Positions 12,009 to 24,094 of a DNA stretch of 64,000 nt are shown here, piece after piece; position 1 is the stretch's first letter; each line of letters opens with the position of its first letter. A program made the translations under genes and the position numbers. The notes under the pieces were generated by a model. It did not search any database and was not told the DNA's origin. It was given only the letters and a program-made list of their open reading frames with translations. The DNA is taken from contig NC_052355.1 of NCBI RefSeq assembly GCF_009727055.1, positions 2,367,526-2,431,525 on the forward strand. The letters run 5' to 3'. The DNA is from Benincasa hispida. Lineage: Eukaryota; Streptophyta; Magnoliopsida; Cucurbitales; Cucurbitaceae.

Positions 12009-13320
12009 TATGAAGGAACCATTGAAAAACATTAGATCGAACCAAATACCCAAAATTTACAGCACATAAATTTTATAACAAAAACATACCGATTATGCAT
12101 CTAAAAGATAATTGCATCATGCTTAAAAAAAAAAAAAAAACAAATATTACATAAAAGAAAAATTGTTCAAAAAACCTCACCCTTGAAGAACTTTTAATCA
12201 CGAGATTCTTTCTCCGAATCTTGTCACGAACAATCTCAAACCTTCTAACCGTTAATGAGAACACCACCATGAATGTTATCTCTGTATTCTTTGGGGGAGA
12301 ATCCAGTAGTTATGGGCTAAGACTATTTTGGAAGAGAGAGATTTTGAGAGAAATCAGAAGAAGATATGAGATATATTATCTCCATAATGTTTCTATGTAT
12401 CTATCTTGTCTTTGTGAAATCACACCAGAAATAAGAACTATTTTCCTCTTCCTCACTAGCACGTTCTAGAGAGAAAAGAGGGGAGTAACAACTCCCTCCC
12501 AAAACGATTTTTAAAATAAAATAAAATAAAATTATTTATTTTCGATTTAATATATATTTATATGGTAACTATCTTATCATAAAATGTATATATTAAACTA
12601 TATGTTATATCAAATATAACGCATAATCTATAGTTTCTATATTGTATCAAATACAATATAATCTATAGTTTCTATTCCCTCACCAACGACATTTAATATC
12701 TCATTTATATTAAATTTAATTATGTGAATCAAATTCATATAATTTATATATAAATCATATTCAAATATTTATTTCCTCTCAAATAAACTTTATATTATAA
12801 TGTATCAAATACATTATGGTAATTATATCATATATATAATTAGATTAAATTAATTATATCACATGTAATTAATTTCTCCAATTAATTTGAATAATTCAAA
12901 TCAATCCAAAAATTGATTCTCATTAATTTCCGTTGAGCTACATAGGGGGCCTCACGAACCTGTAGCTTAAAGCTCTATGTGTAATTAATTAAACTCCTTT
13001 AATTAAAGTATTTACCATCCGTTAACTGTCGGGCACTCCACTAAAGACTGACAACTGCACTCTTCGCACTACAGATATATTTTTGTGTCCTTGCTCGTAA
13101 GTACTAGGGTTGGCAATGGGGCCGGGGTGGGGCAAGGGACTCCCCAACTCCGTCTCTGGGTATTTCCCCTATCTCTACCTTGGATGTTAGTTTATTGGTT
13201 TATGGTTAATGCAACTAATTTTGAAATAAAATATCACATATTTTATTACACAAATAAAATATTTCTAGTTACAATTACAAACTATAGAACCCTACGAGAT
13301 TTAGAGCATCAACCCCAACA
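12009..13320 (-). repeat. Copia LTR, minus orientation, with internal deletion
   Basis: It matches the minus-strand LTR at 19538-21530 in order: the CCTTGAAGAAC donor region, leader, a repeated ATATAGTT-rich middle, TTAACTGTCGGGCACTCC, and the terminus ending CAACCCCAACA. About 0.7 kb between GCTCGTAAGTA (13105) and CTTGGATGTTAG (about 13178) is absent; a GC-rich MITE end occupies the junction. Confidence 0.75.
13107..13166. mobile_element. Truncated hAT-like MITE end
   Basis: CTAGGGTTGGCAATGGGGC and the GC-rich sequence after it match the terminus of the MITE at 9630, but only about 60 bp is present. It sits at the deletion point of the LTR. Confidence 0.5.
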
Positions 13321-14711
13321 ATATAGGGATCAATGTTCAAGATACAACATAAATAGTCTATAATATAGGAATAAGATTGGGTACCTTATCTTGGTAACAC
13401 TATGGATACGACGCACTTTGTATTTGATGCAAACGCAGTGATCCAACACTTTGGTGTAGAAGACACACGAGTGGGAATATCTCGTGCAATGAGTTTGCAC
13501 AAGACCAGATCGTGAAATAGTAACCACTAGATGTAACTCCATTGACTAGTTAGGTTTCTGTTTCAATAGGATGATCTAGGCAACTTAGTCTTACTCCTGA
13601 GCATATTGTGAACTCTTTTCACGAGGGATTGTCCTTTAATGAGTTTGGCCAATTACTCTCACATCGTTGCGTCCATTAGGTCCCCTTCGTAGCTTGTAAA
13701 GGGTATTGAGGAAATTTGTCATTAAATTGAATTTGAAATGTTCAAATTCATAATTAGGAATTTTGTAATATATGTTAATACATTTTAATATAAAAGTGTA
13801 ATTTTAGACTTTATTATCAATTTTGGATATGATTCAAAATTAATAAACGAGAGAACGAAATATTTAAAAGAAGTTCAAATATTAATTTAATATGAATAAG
13901 ATTCATATTGAAAACTATAGGTTAAAAATAACGTGCATTGGATGCACATTAAAACAATGAGAAAATATTTTTTAATATGATTCAAATGGGAAATTAAATT
14001 AAATATGTGGTAGTTAATTGGATGATTAATTAACGGAAGAAATAATTAATTATTTAATTTAATTTAATTTTGAATTAAATTAAATTGATTAAATCAAAAC
14101 TATCAGTTAATTTTAATATACATTAGATGCACATTAAAACTATAAGTTATGTGAGAGGAAATCATTTAAATGTGATTTAAATGATCATTTAATTAAATAT
14201 GATTTAGTTAATAAATTTAATTTAAGGGAAATTCTTATAAATAGAAAAATTCCAAAAATATTTACATTCTATAGCAAAAAATTCTAAAAGTACTTGTGTT
14301 TTTAAAACTTTTTGTTATAAAGTGTGAATATTTTTAAATAGTTTTTTTTTTATATTTAACAAGACCCCTTAATTTAATTTAATTAAATTTTATTTAATTT
14401 AAATTAAAAAAAATTAACTCCCCATTTAGGGAAGTTACGAGAAAATCTCTCACCATCTCTACTCTTTGTGTTTTCTTCTTCCTAAGAAAAGAAAGAAAAA
14501 ATGGTTTCCAAATATTGATGTCCAATCCCAATCCAATTCAACGGAGAAATTCTATAGAATTGTCAAAAGGTTTGCAAGGTAGACTTTCTTCCTTGTAAGT
14601 CTTTTTGGGAATAACATGCTTAATCGTTATTACTTTTATTCTAATGTAAACTTGTTTTGATTTTAAATGTCATTTTTTCTCTTCTATGCCTTAGGGTTTT
14701 CATCCCTTCAA
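13321..14711 (+). repeat. 5'-truncated LTR of a copia element
   Basis: It lacks the expected TGTT start, being cut at 13320. It carries the core shared with other LTRs here (ACCTTATCTTGGTAACACTA, then TGGATACGACGCAC) and an AT-rich middle. It ends CCCTTCAA, followed by TTGTATCAGACC (about 14713-14724), a degenerate Met-tRNA primer site. It probably belongs to the gag-pol remnant downstream. Confidence 0.65.
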
Positions 14712-14712
14712 T

Positions 14713-16323
14713 TTGTATCAGACCAAATCGTATTATTAATTTGGGATTTACTACATTATGAATGTTATGGTTTGTAATTGAACGTTTTATGCAATATTTG
14801 ATCTTAGATTTACAATTTTGATATGATCAATGTAAAGTCCCTGTATTTTTTTTTTTTTTTTGGCATTATTGCTCTATAAGTTCGAGTCTAGAATTAGGAT
14901 TCATGTCAATGAAAATTGAGACCAATTTGGCCAAAAATAGCAATTCCACCAACATTCTGCATCCTTGCACAATTCTGCAAAGAATTGGGGTTAATAAAGC
15001 GGGTCCGATTTAGTTGGTGGTCCGGTTTGGTTGGCTTGACTTGGTTCGCAAGTTGGTGATTTAGCTTAGACTGGTTAAGGTTGGTCTGGTCCAATTCTAG
15101 AGCGAGAGAAGAAATTTTAGGATAAAATTAACTAAATTAGTGCAATTTACTACTTTATTTTATCCTATGGGCCAAAATATCAGGTTTATTTGCTATTTAA
15201 ATGCTTTGTGAATGTCATTTAAATAAATCTCACTTTAAGTATGTTCAAGCATTTTTTTTTTGTATATTATAATGTATGGTATGAAAGTGATATAATGTAT
15301 GCTATGAAATGCATGATTTATAATTTCAAGGTTTATTTAATGTATGTGATATGTTAAATATATGAAATTGGAGAAGCATGTTGCATGACATTAATTAGAA
15401 AATATAATTAGTTATATTTATTAATGTATATGAGTATGCTTGGTTGATTTTCATAATATTATATAAGTGTTATATTTAATTGAAAATCAATATGCATTGA
15501 GTATGAATTATGATACAACCATAACTTAATATAATGGTTATATTAAAGTCATGAAATGCATGTAATATGATTTAATTTTATTATTAATAATTAATTAAAT
15601 TCATAGTGAGCATGATATAAGACTAATCATTAAAATTTGTAATAGTTAGAAAAATTAATGATTAGTAACCATTAACATATAACAAAATGTTGCATGCAAA
15701 CATAGATCTCATCAAAAATATATTAATTTTAAATTGTTTAAAATTAATTAGACCTAAGATCACATTTCTAATTAGATTAGAATAACTACTTAGTTTCTTT
15801 TAAAATTGAACAAGTAGGACAAATAGGATTAAGGTTGTAAGAGAACTCAATCGATACAGTTCTGTCTAGACTTGAGATATTTAAGTTAACGATTTACGTA
15901 ACACCTCCTAATTGGAAACTGAATTGGAACCTAAGTTGAACTAATCGAGGTCCTATTAGCATGTAATGTCACTAGATAAATTAAATGGTTTAATACACCT
16001 AGAACTTTAGTATAAAGATCTTATTATAAAAGTTATAATAGGAATAGACTTAGATAGATTCATTAGTTGGAATTTAGCTAAGTAAAGCAAAATTCTAAAA
16101 TAATTAGAACATTTTAGTGGGAGAAATATGGTATATAAGATATATCATTTTTACGCTCTCACGTCCCTAAGAGTTCACACAGTGAGATCCATGCTCGACT
16201 TCATGTCGCCCTGGGCGTGGCCTCCCTTCGGAAAGTGTTTGTGTGGATCAATATCATGGTGAATATGGGAAATGTTCAGAGTAAGTGGGAGAATGTCACA
16301 TATCAACGTATCCTACGGTTTCT
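14713..16323 (+). mobile_element. Long leader of a copia element (first part)
   Basis: Non-coding leader after the primer site. It holds a GGTTTGGTTGGC-type repeat patch (14998-15095), then AT-rich DNA (15100-16140), then the block CTCTCACGTCCCTAAGAG, which is shared with 45200-45660 and 55625-55800. A 390-bp piece (about 15363-15750) recurs at 23711-24094. Confidence 0.6.
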
Positions 16324-17821
16324 TGTTAGGATCGATGTTCTAAATCTCTTGTAATCTCGTAGTTTGTAAACTTTATATAAATATATTATTGTTAATAAAA
16401 TAAGTGTTATTTTATAAGTATATACTCAATTCAATAAACTAAGATCTAAGGTTATTTCATGCAATTTAAACAAGTATGTAGAGACATACAAGTGGATCTT
16501 GTTTAAATAATAAAATAAACGGTCTGTAGTAGATGGATAAGACTGAGTAATTTAACCTAGTAACACTATGGATACGACCTGCTTTGTAGGTGTTACAAGT
16601 GTTGTAAAGTGCTACAAATGATATGATTCTGATCATTCATGTGGAGACATGTGAGCGGGGTATCCTATACAAAAAGTTTGTATAAGATCGAACCACGAAA
16701 TGATTAGTATTTTTATATAACACCGTAAATAATAGAGACTTACATTTAACTAGGATGACCATATGTGACATGACCTGAATCTTGGGTGAGTTGTGAACTC
16801 CTGCTCACGAAGGCAGTCATTTGATTTTTATGGGTGAGAGTGGCCAGAGTGCCAACTCAACAAGCCTACCATTTTGGGGATTCGTCTGACTAGGAGCTGG
16901 GAACACAGCTACACAAAACGGAATTCACTCCTTCCTCAATGTATGGGTAAGTAGATAAATTGCTCCTTAAGGGACTGATACCGGGTCTTGAACATAGTGG
17001 ACACACCCTCTCCTGGCCCGAGAGGGACTTGGTCATAATGGGTTCATTAGAGAAATTAATGGTACTTAAGGAGTTAGATGTAACTATAGGGGCAAAATGA
17101 TTTTTTTGCCCAACTTACTTAGGAGCAATTTGTGAAAGGTCATCGCGTTGTTGATTGGTTATATCCAATGGATACAAAAATTTATCTATAGTGCGAATAG
17201 TGCAGCTGTCGTTCTTTAGTGAAGTGACCGACAGTTAATGGATGTTGTATAATTTAATTAAAGAGTTTAATTAATTATCCAAGTACCATTGAAGCTTCAA
17301 TCTACATGTTCATAAGGTCCCCTCTGTAGCTCAATAGAGATTTAATTGATAAATGATTTTGGATTAATTTGAAGTGTTCAAATTAATTGAGGAAATTAAT
17401 TATATATGATATAATTAATTAAATTAATTATAATATATTAATTAATTAATTAATTATATATTTGATTATAATTATTATAATAATAATTTTGATACATTAT
17501 ATATTTTAGGTAATATGAGAGGAATTTGGATATGTTTCAATACTAATTATATGAATGAAATTCATGTAATTAAATATAAATATGATTTATATGAGAGGAA
17601 TTAATATTTGGATATGATCAAAATATCAATTATATGGATGAGATTCATATAAGTAAATTTAATATAATGTGATTTATATTAAATATCATGTATTGTCGAG
17701 AGAAAATAAAACTATAGGTCATGTTGTATTTGATGCAATATAAAACTATAGGCTATATGTTATATTTGATATAATATATAGTGTATATATATAATAAAGT
17801 AGTTTATATTTATATATAATA

Positions 17822-17862
<41 letters not shown>

Positions 17863-18391
17863 TATATATAATTTAATTGAAGATCTAATTAAAGGGAAGG
17901 AGTTACAACTCCCTCCCCTTATTTTCTCAATGTTTTTACGTGGGTTGTAATTGAGGTGGTTGGAAATTTTTCCTTATTCACCAATTCTCTCATTGAGAAG
18001 AGTTCTCTCCAAGAAAAAACTTACAAAGAAGAAAAGTTATTCTCTTCCCTCTCTTCCTCTCCATCTCCTTCCCTCTTCCAAGGATTCAAGCAAAACCTAC
18101 AACTCTTGCTTGAATTCTTTGTCCCAAAAGAATACAGAGGGTTCTCGAGTGGTCGTGTTCCACATGGAGAAGTAGATCAGTTCGTGATCTGTTTGAGGGA
18201 GTTCTTGAAGAAATTGTTCTTCAAAGGTAAGGGTTTCTTAAACCCTAAATATTTTATTTAAAGCACGCTATAATTTAAGAAAATGCATATCTTGTTCTTA
18301 TTTACTGTAAAACTTATATTCAATGAAAAAAATGGAATTTGGGTCAATATTTGCTTCCGCTTAAAAGATCTTTTTCAAAAAATTTCCTCCA
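16324..18391 (+). repeat. Full-length copia LTR inserted in the leader (probable solo LTR)
   Basis: It starts TGTTAGGATCGATG and ends near TTTCCTCCA, about 2.07 kb. It is colinear with the 2,055-bp solo LTR at 45720-47774. A (TA)n run lies at about 17815-17875 and a splice-donor-like AAAG/GTAAGG at 18226. The leader resumes afterwards. The flanking duplication is not clear (TTTCT versus TCTCC). Confidence 0.7.
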
Positions 18392-18899
18392 TCTCCGTCA
18401 TTAGGTTGCACTATGAGATTCTTATGATCCGCCTACGTGTCATCCTAGAGCAACCATCCCTTCGAAGGGTATGATCATAGGTCTCGAAACAACGCAAACT
18501 CCAAAAGTGGATAAGATTTCTTAAGTTAATTTTGAACAGTTGTCTTTCTTAACGGTGGCTTGTTGAAGCATACCTCTGAAATTTGAAAATGAAAGGGTCA
18601 CACTTATAGGATGAATTAAACGAGTTAATGAATCCTTGACCAAATTATTGTTAGCTAAAAGCTATAGGAATAAAATCTATTCTCAAATTAGTAATTAGTT
18701 GAGATAGTCTCAATTAAGGGGAGGGATAGTTGATCACCCTTCGGTGGTTGTTTTCCTAAACCTCTGAAGTCTCGTTACAAAATCAAATCAATAGTTTATT
18801 TAGGATTCTATGATTGCTTGATTTTGCTAATTGGATGTTTTGTGTGATGGGTTAAGGTAAAGATAACTAAAAAGGTCATTTATTTGTTTTTTTTTTAGC
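18392..18899 (+). mobile_element. Copia leader, last part before gag
   Basis: Colinear with 47775-48153 and 55800-56294. It ends in a T-rich tract and AG directly before the gag ATG, resembling a splice acceptor. Confidence 0.6.
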
Positions 18900-19537
18900 A
18901 TGTCTTCCTCAATTATTGCTTTACTTAAAAATGAAAAATTAACCGACGAAAATTACGCGACATGGAAATCAAACTTGAATACGATTCTTGTTATCGATGA
19001 TATGTGGTTTGTCTTAACTGAGGAGTGTCCTCAGGTCCTCGCTCGAAATGCACCCTTAAATTTTAGGGATGCATATGACCGTTGGGCAAAGGCCAATAAA
19101 AAGACCCGAGTCTATATCTTGACGAGACTATCTGATGTACTCAATAAGAAGCATGAGGCCATGCTCACTGCTCATGAGATCATGGAGTCCCTCCAGGATA
19201 TGTTTGGGCAACTGTCCATTCAGATTCGGCATGAGGCCCTCAAATATGTTTATAATGCACGTATGAAGGAAAGCCAATCAGTTAGAGAATATGTTCTCGA
19301 TCTGATGGTCCCGTTCAACGTGGCTAAAATGAATGGGGCGGTCATTGACGAGCAAAGTCAGGTGTCTTTTATATAGAATCTCTTCTGAAGAGCTTTCTTC
19401 AGTTTTGCAACAATACGGTTATGAATAAAATCACACTATAATGACTCTTCTGAATAAGTTTCATACCTACCATTCTCTTATGAAAGGTAAAGGATTGATA
19501 GAAGGAAAGGTAAATGTTGCCCATGAAGGATCTCTTT
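18900..19537 (+). pseudogene. Copia gag, N-terminal part
   Basis: The frame opens MSSSIIALLKNEKLTDENYA and continues TWKSNLNTILVIDDMWFVLT, typical of the copia gag (UBN2 family). An in-frame stop occurs at about 19374, after which homology continues in other frames up to the LTR insertion at 19538. The gag homologue at 56295 shows the intact layout. The frame resumes at 21531 beyond the inserted LTR. Confidence 0.85.
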
Positions 19538-21530
19538 TGACATAGAACCTTTGAGCGGAAGCGGATCGTCCAAATCCCATTTCGATTGAATGCATATATT
19601 TACAGTAAAACAAACAGATTATGCACTTTAACTAAATTACAACATGCTTTCTAACAAGAAACAAAGTTTAGAGATTATACCTTTGAAGAACTCTTCTTCA
19701 CGTTAATCCCTCGAACTTATACGAACACTTCGAACAACACGAACTCTCCTCAATCAAACATTAACTAAAACACGAACCAAAGGGAAGGATACTACCACTT
19801 AGTTACCTTGGTATTCTCAGTGTGAGAATCTAGGAGTGGTGGGCTCTGACTTTTTTGGTTAGAGGGAGTTTATGGTTTTTTAGGAGGAAGATGATTGAAG
19901 GAAGCAACCTCAATCACATAGAAAGATCTCTCAATTGTTTTGAGAAGCAGGTATATCGCATAGGCTCTAATTTCGTTGTGTAGGAGATTTCATAAATCGT
20001 GTAACATTGATTTGTAGAATAATAAAATCAAATTTTATTTTATTCCATTTTGCCATAAAAACTGCTTAACTTCCCACTAAGGTGGTTAAAAAGAAAAAAG
20101 GAATTAATTATCAAATAATTAATAATTATAAATAAACTAACTTATCATATTATATTTATAACATATAGTTTTAATATTGCATCATATACAATATATAAAT
20201 CATAGTTCTTTTTCTCTATTTTATGGCATTTCATATAAATCATATTTATATTAAATTTAACAAATATGAATCTTATTCATAGAAAACATATTTGAATCAT
20301 ATTCAAATATTTGTTCCTCCAATTAAACTATATCAAATACATTATGTCAATTATATCATATATAATTTAATTAATTTAATTATATCATATATAATTAGAT
20401 TCCCTCTTATTAATTTGAACATTTCAAACTAACCCAAAAAACTGATTCCCAACTTAGTCCTTTAAGCTATCAAGGGACCTTATGAACCTGTAGCTTAAAG
20501 CTCAAACGGTATGTGAATAATTAATTAAACTCTTTAATTACAATATCCACCATCTGTTAATTGTCGGGCACTCCACTAAAGATCGACAGCTGCACTCTTC
20601 ACACTACAAATATATTTATGTATCTATTGGATATAACTAATCAATAGTTACGATGACCCTTCACAAATTGCTCGTAAGTACAGTTGGGCTAAATTCTCGT
20701 TTTTCCCCTATAGTTACATTTAACTCCTTAAGTACCACTGATCCATCTAATGAACAATAGATCATAGTCCCACTATGACTAAGCCCCTCTCGACCAGGAG
20801 AGGATGTGGCACCACATCGTTCAAGACCCGGAATCAGCCCTTAAGGAAGTAATTTATCTACTTACCCCTGCTTTGGGGAAGAAGTGAATTCCATCTTGTG
20901 TAGCTAAGTTCCCAACTCCCCAATCAGACGAATCTTCAAAATCGTAGGCTTGTTGAGTCGGCGATCTGGTCACTCTCACTCATACAAATCAAAGGATCAC
21001 CCTCATAGGCAGGAGTCCACAACTCACTAAGGGTTAAGGTCATGTTACCTATGGTCATCCTAGTGAAATGGAAATCTTTATTATGAACGACATTATATAA
21101 TGAGACTGAACATTTCGTGGTCTGGTCTTATACAAACTCTTTTATATAGAATATCCTCGCTCACATGTCTAATACATGAATAATAAGGATCAGATCATTT
21201 GTAGCACTTTACATCATTTGTAACACCTACAAAGCGGGTCATACTCGTAATGTCACCAGGATAAGGTACCCAGCCTTATCCATATACTACAGACCATTTA
21301 GGTTATCACTTAAACATGATCTACCTATATGTCTCCACATATATGTTTAAGTTACAACGATAATCTTGGATGTTAGTCTATTGGTTTGTGGTTAATGCAA
21401 CTAAAATATCATATATTTCATAAACAAAGTGAATAAAATATCAAATATTATTAATCACATAAATGTTTGTTCATACAAGGTTTATAAACTATAAGACCCT
21501 ACAAAATCTAGGGCATCAACCCCAACAGCT
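19538..21530 (-). repeat. Copia LTR inserted in gag, minus orientation
   Basis: The + strand reads TGACATAGAACC to CAACCCCAACA, 1,993 bp. Gag sequence lies on both sides in the same + orientation, so this is a later insertion. It contains a perfect stem-loop at 21259-21281. I could not see a convincing 5-bp duplication. Confidence 0.8.
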
Positions 21531-23704
21531 CATTCCAGAAAGTTCCATAAGGGTTCATCCTCAGGAACTAAGTCTATACCCTCATCTTCTAGTCTTAAGA
21601 AGGTCCAAAAGAAGAAAGGAGGAAAGGGGAAGGTTCCTTTTGTTGAGAAGAGTAAGGGAAAGGCCAAGGTGGCCGAAAAGGGTAAGTGCTTCCACTGGAT
21701 TGTGGAAGGTCACTGGAAGCGAAACTGCTCAAAGTACCTTGCTGAGAAGAATAAGGAAAATGAAGGTAAACGCGATTTACTTATTTTACAAACATTTTTA
21801 GTGGAAAATGACCATAATTCATGGATACTTGATTTAGGAGCCACTGATCGTGTTTGTTCTTCTTTACAGGGAACTAGTTCCTTCCAGCAGCTTTTTGAGG
21901 GTGAAATGGCGCTTAAGGTTGGAATTGAAGACGTCATTTCAGCTCGTGCAGTGGGAGCTGCAAAGTTATTTTTTTGGAAATAGATTTCTTTTCTTAGAAA
22001 GTTTGTATATTGTTCCTAAAATGAAAAGGAACTTAGTATCTATTTTCTGCTTAATTAAACATGTGTATTCAGTGCTTTTTACAAGTAATGAAGCGTTCAT
22101 TTCAAAAAATAGGGTACAAATTTGTTTGGCTAAATTAGAAAACAACTTGTATGTGTTAAGACCAATTGAAATAAAAGTACTTTTAAATCATGAGATGTTT
22201 ACGACTGCTAATACTCAAACTAAAGGAAAAGAATTTCTCTAAGTAACAATAATACTTATCTTTGGCACTAAAGATTAAGTCACATTAATCTCGATTGGAT
22301 CGAGAGATTGGTAAATAATGGACTTCTAAGTGAGTTAGAAGATGATTCATTACCTCAATGTGAATCTTGCCTTGAAGGTAAAATGACTAAAGGACCTTTT
22401 AGTGGAAAATGCTATAGAGCCAAATAGCCTTTAGAGCTCATGCATTCGAATCTTTGTGGTCCAATGAATGTAAAAGCTCAAGGAGAGTACAAATACTTCA
22501 TCTCTTTTATAGATGATTATTCGAGGTATGGTTACTTATACGTAATGGAACATAAGTCTTAAGCCCTTGAAAAGTTCAAGGAGTATAAAGCAAAAGTTGA
22601 AAATTTGTTAGGTAAGACTATTAAAACACTTCGATTTGATCGAGGTGGAGAGTATATGGATTTAAAATTCCAATATTATATGATAGAACATGGAACCAAT
22701 CTCAACTCTCAGCACCTGATACACCTCAGCAAAACGATATATCGAAAAGGAGAAATATAACCTTGTTAGACATGGTTCGTTCTATGATGAGCTATGCTCA
22801 ATTGCCTAGCTCATTTTAAGGTATGCAGTAGAGACTCCAGTTCATATCTTGAACAACGTTCCATCGAAGAGTGTTTCTGAAACATCTTTCGAGTTATAGA
22901 GGGGGCGTAAACCTAGTATGCGCTACTTTAGGATTTGAGGTTGTCCAACATATGTGCTAGTGACAAATCCTAAGAAATTGGAACCTCGTTCAAGATTATG
23001 CCAATTTATTGGTTACCTTAAGGAAACGAGAGGTGGTCTATTCTTTGATCCATAAGAAAACAAAGTGTTTGTATCGACAAATGCTACATTCTTGAAAAAA
23101 GATCACATGAGAGATCATAAACCATGAAGTAAATTAGTATTAGATGAAGCTACTGAAGCATCAACAAGAGTTGTTGACAATGGTGTTGGTCCTTCATCAA
23201 AAGTTAATGAATGGACTAGCACTTTAAGTCAGTCTCATTCTTCTTAATCACTGAGAGTGCCTTGAAGAAGTAGGAGGATTATAGCACAACCTGACCGTTA
23301 CTTGGGTTTAACTGAAACTCAGGTTGTCATACCAAATGATGGTGTTGAGGATCCATTGTCTTATAGGCAGGCAATGAATGACGTAGACAAGGACCAATGG
23401 GTCAAAGCCATGGATCTTGAAATGGAGTTGATGTACTCCAATTCAGTATAGGATCTTGTAGATCCACCTGAAGGTGTTAAACCCATAAGGTGTAAATGGA
23501 TCTACAAGAGAAAAAGAGATGTAGCTGGAAGGTACAAACCTTCAAAGCTAGACTCGTAACAAAGGATTATACCTAAAAGGAATGGGTTGACTATGAGGAA
23601 ACTTTTTCCCATGTTACTATGCTTAGGTTTATAAGAGTTATCTTATTCATAGCCACATATTATGACTATGAGATATGACAAATGAATGTCAAGACAACCT
23701 TTCT
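21531..23704 (+). pseudogene. Copia gag C-terminus, protease, integrase and partial RT
   Basis: In order: basic linker; zinc knuckle at about 21688-21740, reading CFHWIVEGHWKRNC with the second Cys replaced by Trp; protease at about 21800-21960 with WILDLGATDRVCSS (normally DSGATDH); GAG-pre-integrase at about 22250-22430 (CESCLEGKMTKGPF); integrase at about 22440-22900 (IDDYSRYGYLYVMEHKS, RFDRGGEYMD); and RT start at about 23330-23700 (AMDLEMELMYSN, KWIYKRKRD). Many stops and frameshifts are present. RT breaks off near 23704, where a copy of the leader begins. Confidence 0.82.
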
Positions 23705-24094
23705 GAAAATATAATTGGAGAAGCATGTTGTATGACATTAATTAGAAAATATAAATAGTTATATTTATTAATGTATATGAACATGCTTGGTTGATTTTCA
23801 TAATATTATATAAGTGTTATATTTAATTGAAAAATCAATATGCATTGAGCATGACACATCCAAAACTTAATATAATGGTTATATTAAAGTCATGAAATGC
23901 ATGTTATATGATTTAATGTTTTTTATTGTTAATTAATTAAAATCACAGTGAGCATGTTATATAACTAATCATTAAAATTTGTAATAATTATAAAAATTAA
24001 TGATTAGCAACCATTAACCTATAACAAAGAGTTGCATGCAAACATAGGAGCTTAGGAAAAATATATTAATTTTAAATTGTTTAAAATTAATTAG
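23705..24094 (+). repeat. Misplaced copy of the copia leader segment
   Basis: It matches about 15363-15750 nearly base for base, but directly follows truncated RT. It is cut at 24094 by the next LTR. Confidence 0.75.

Noticed and set aside
17815..17880. (TA)n palindrome as an origin or terminator
   Set aside because: Ordinary dinucleotide repeat in an AT-rich LTR.
16324..18899. LTR at 16324 as the 5' LTR of the gag at 18900
   Set aside because: No primer site follows it, and leader sequence lies on both sides of it. An LTR at 45720 sits similarly in the same leader with a perfect duplication, so it is more likely a later insertion.
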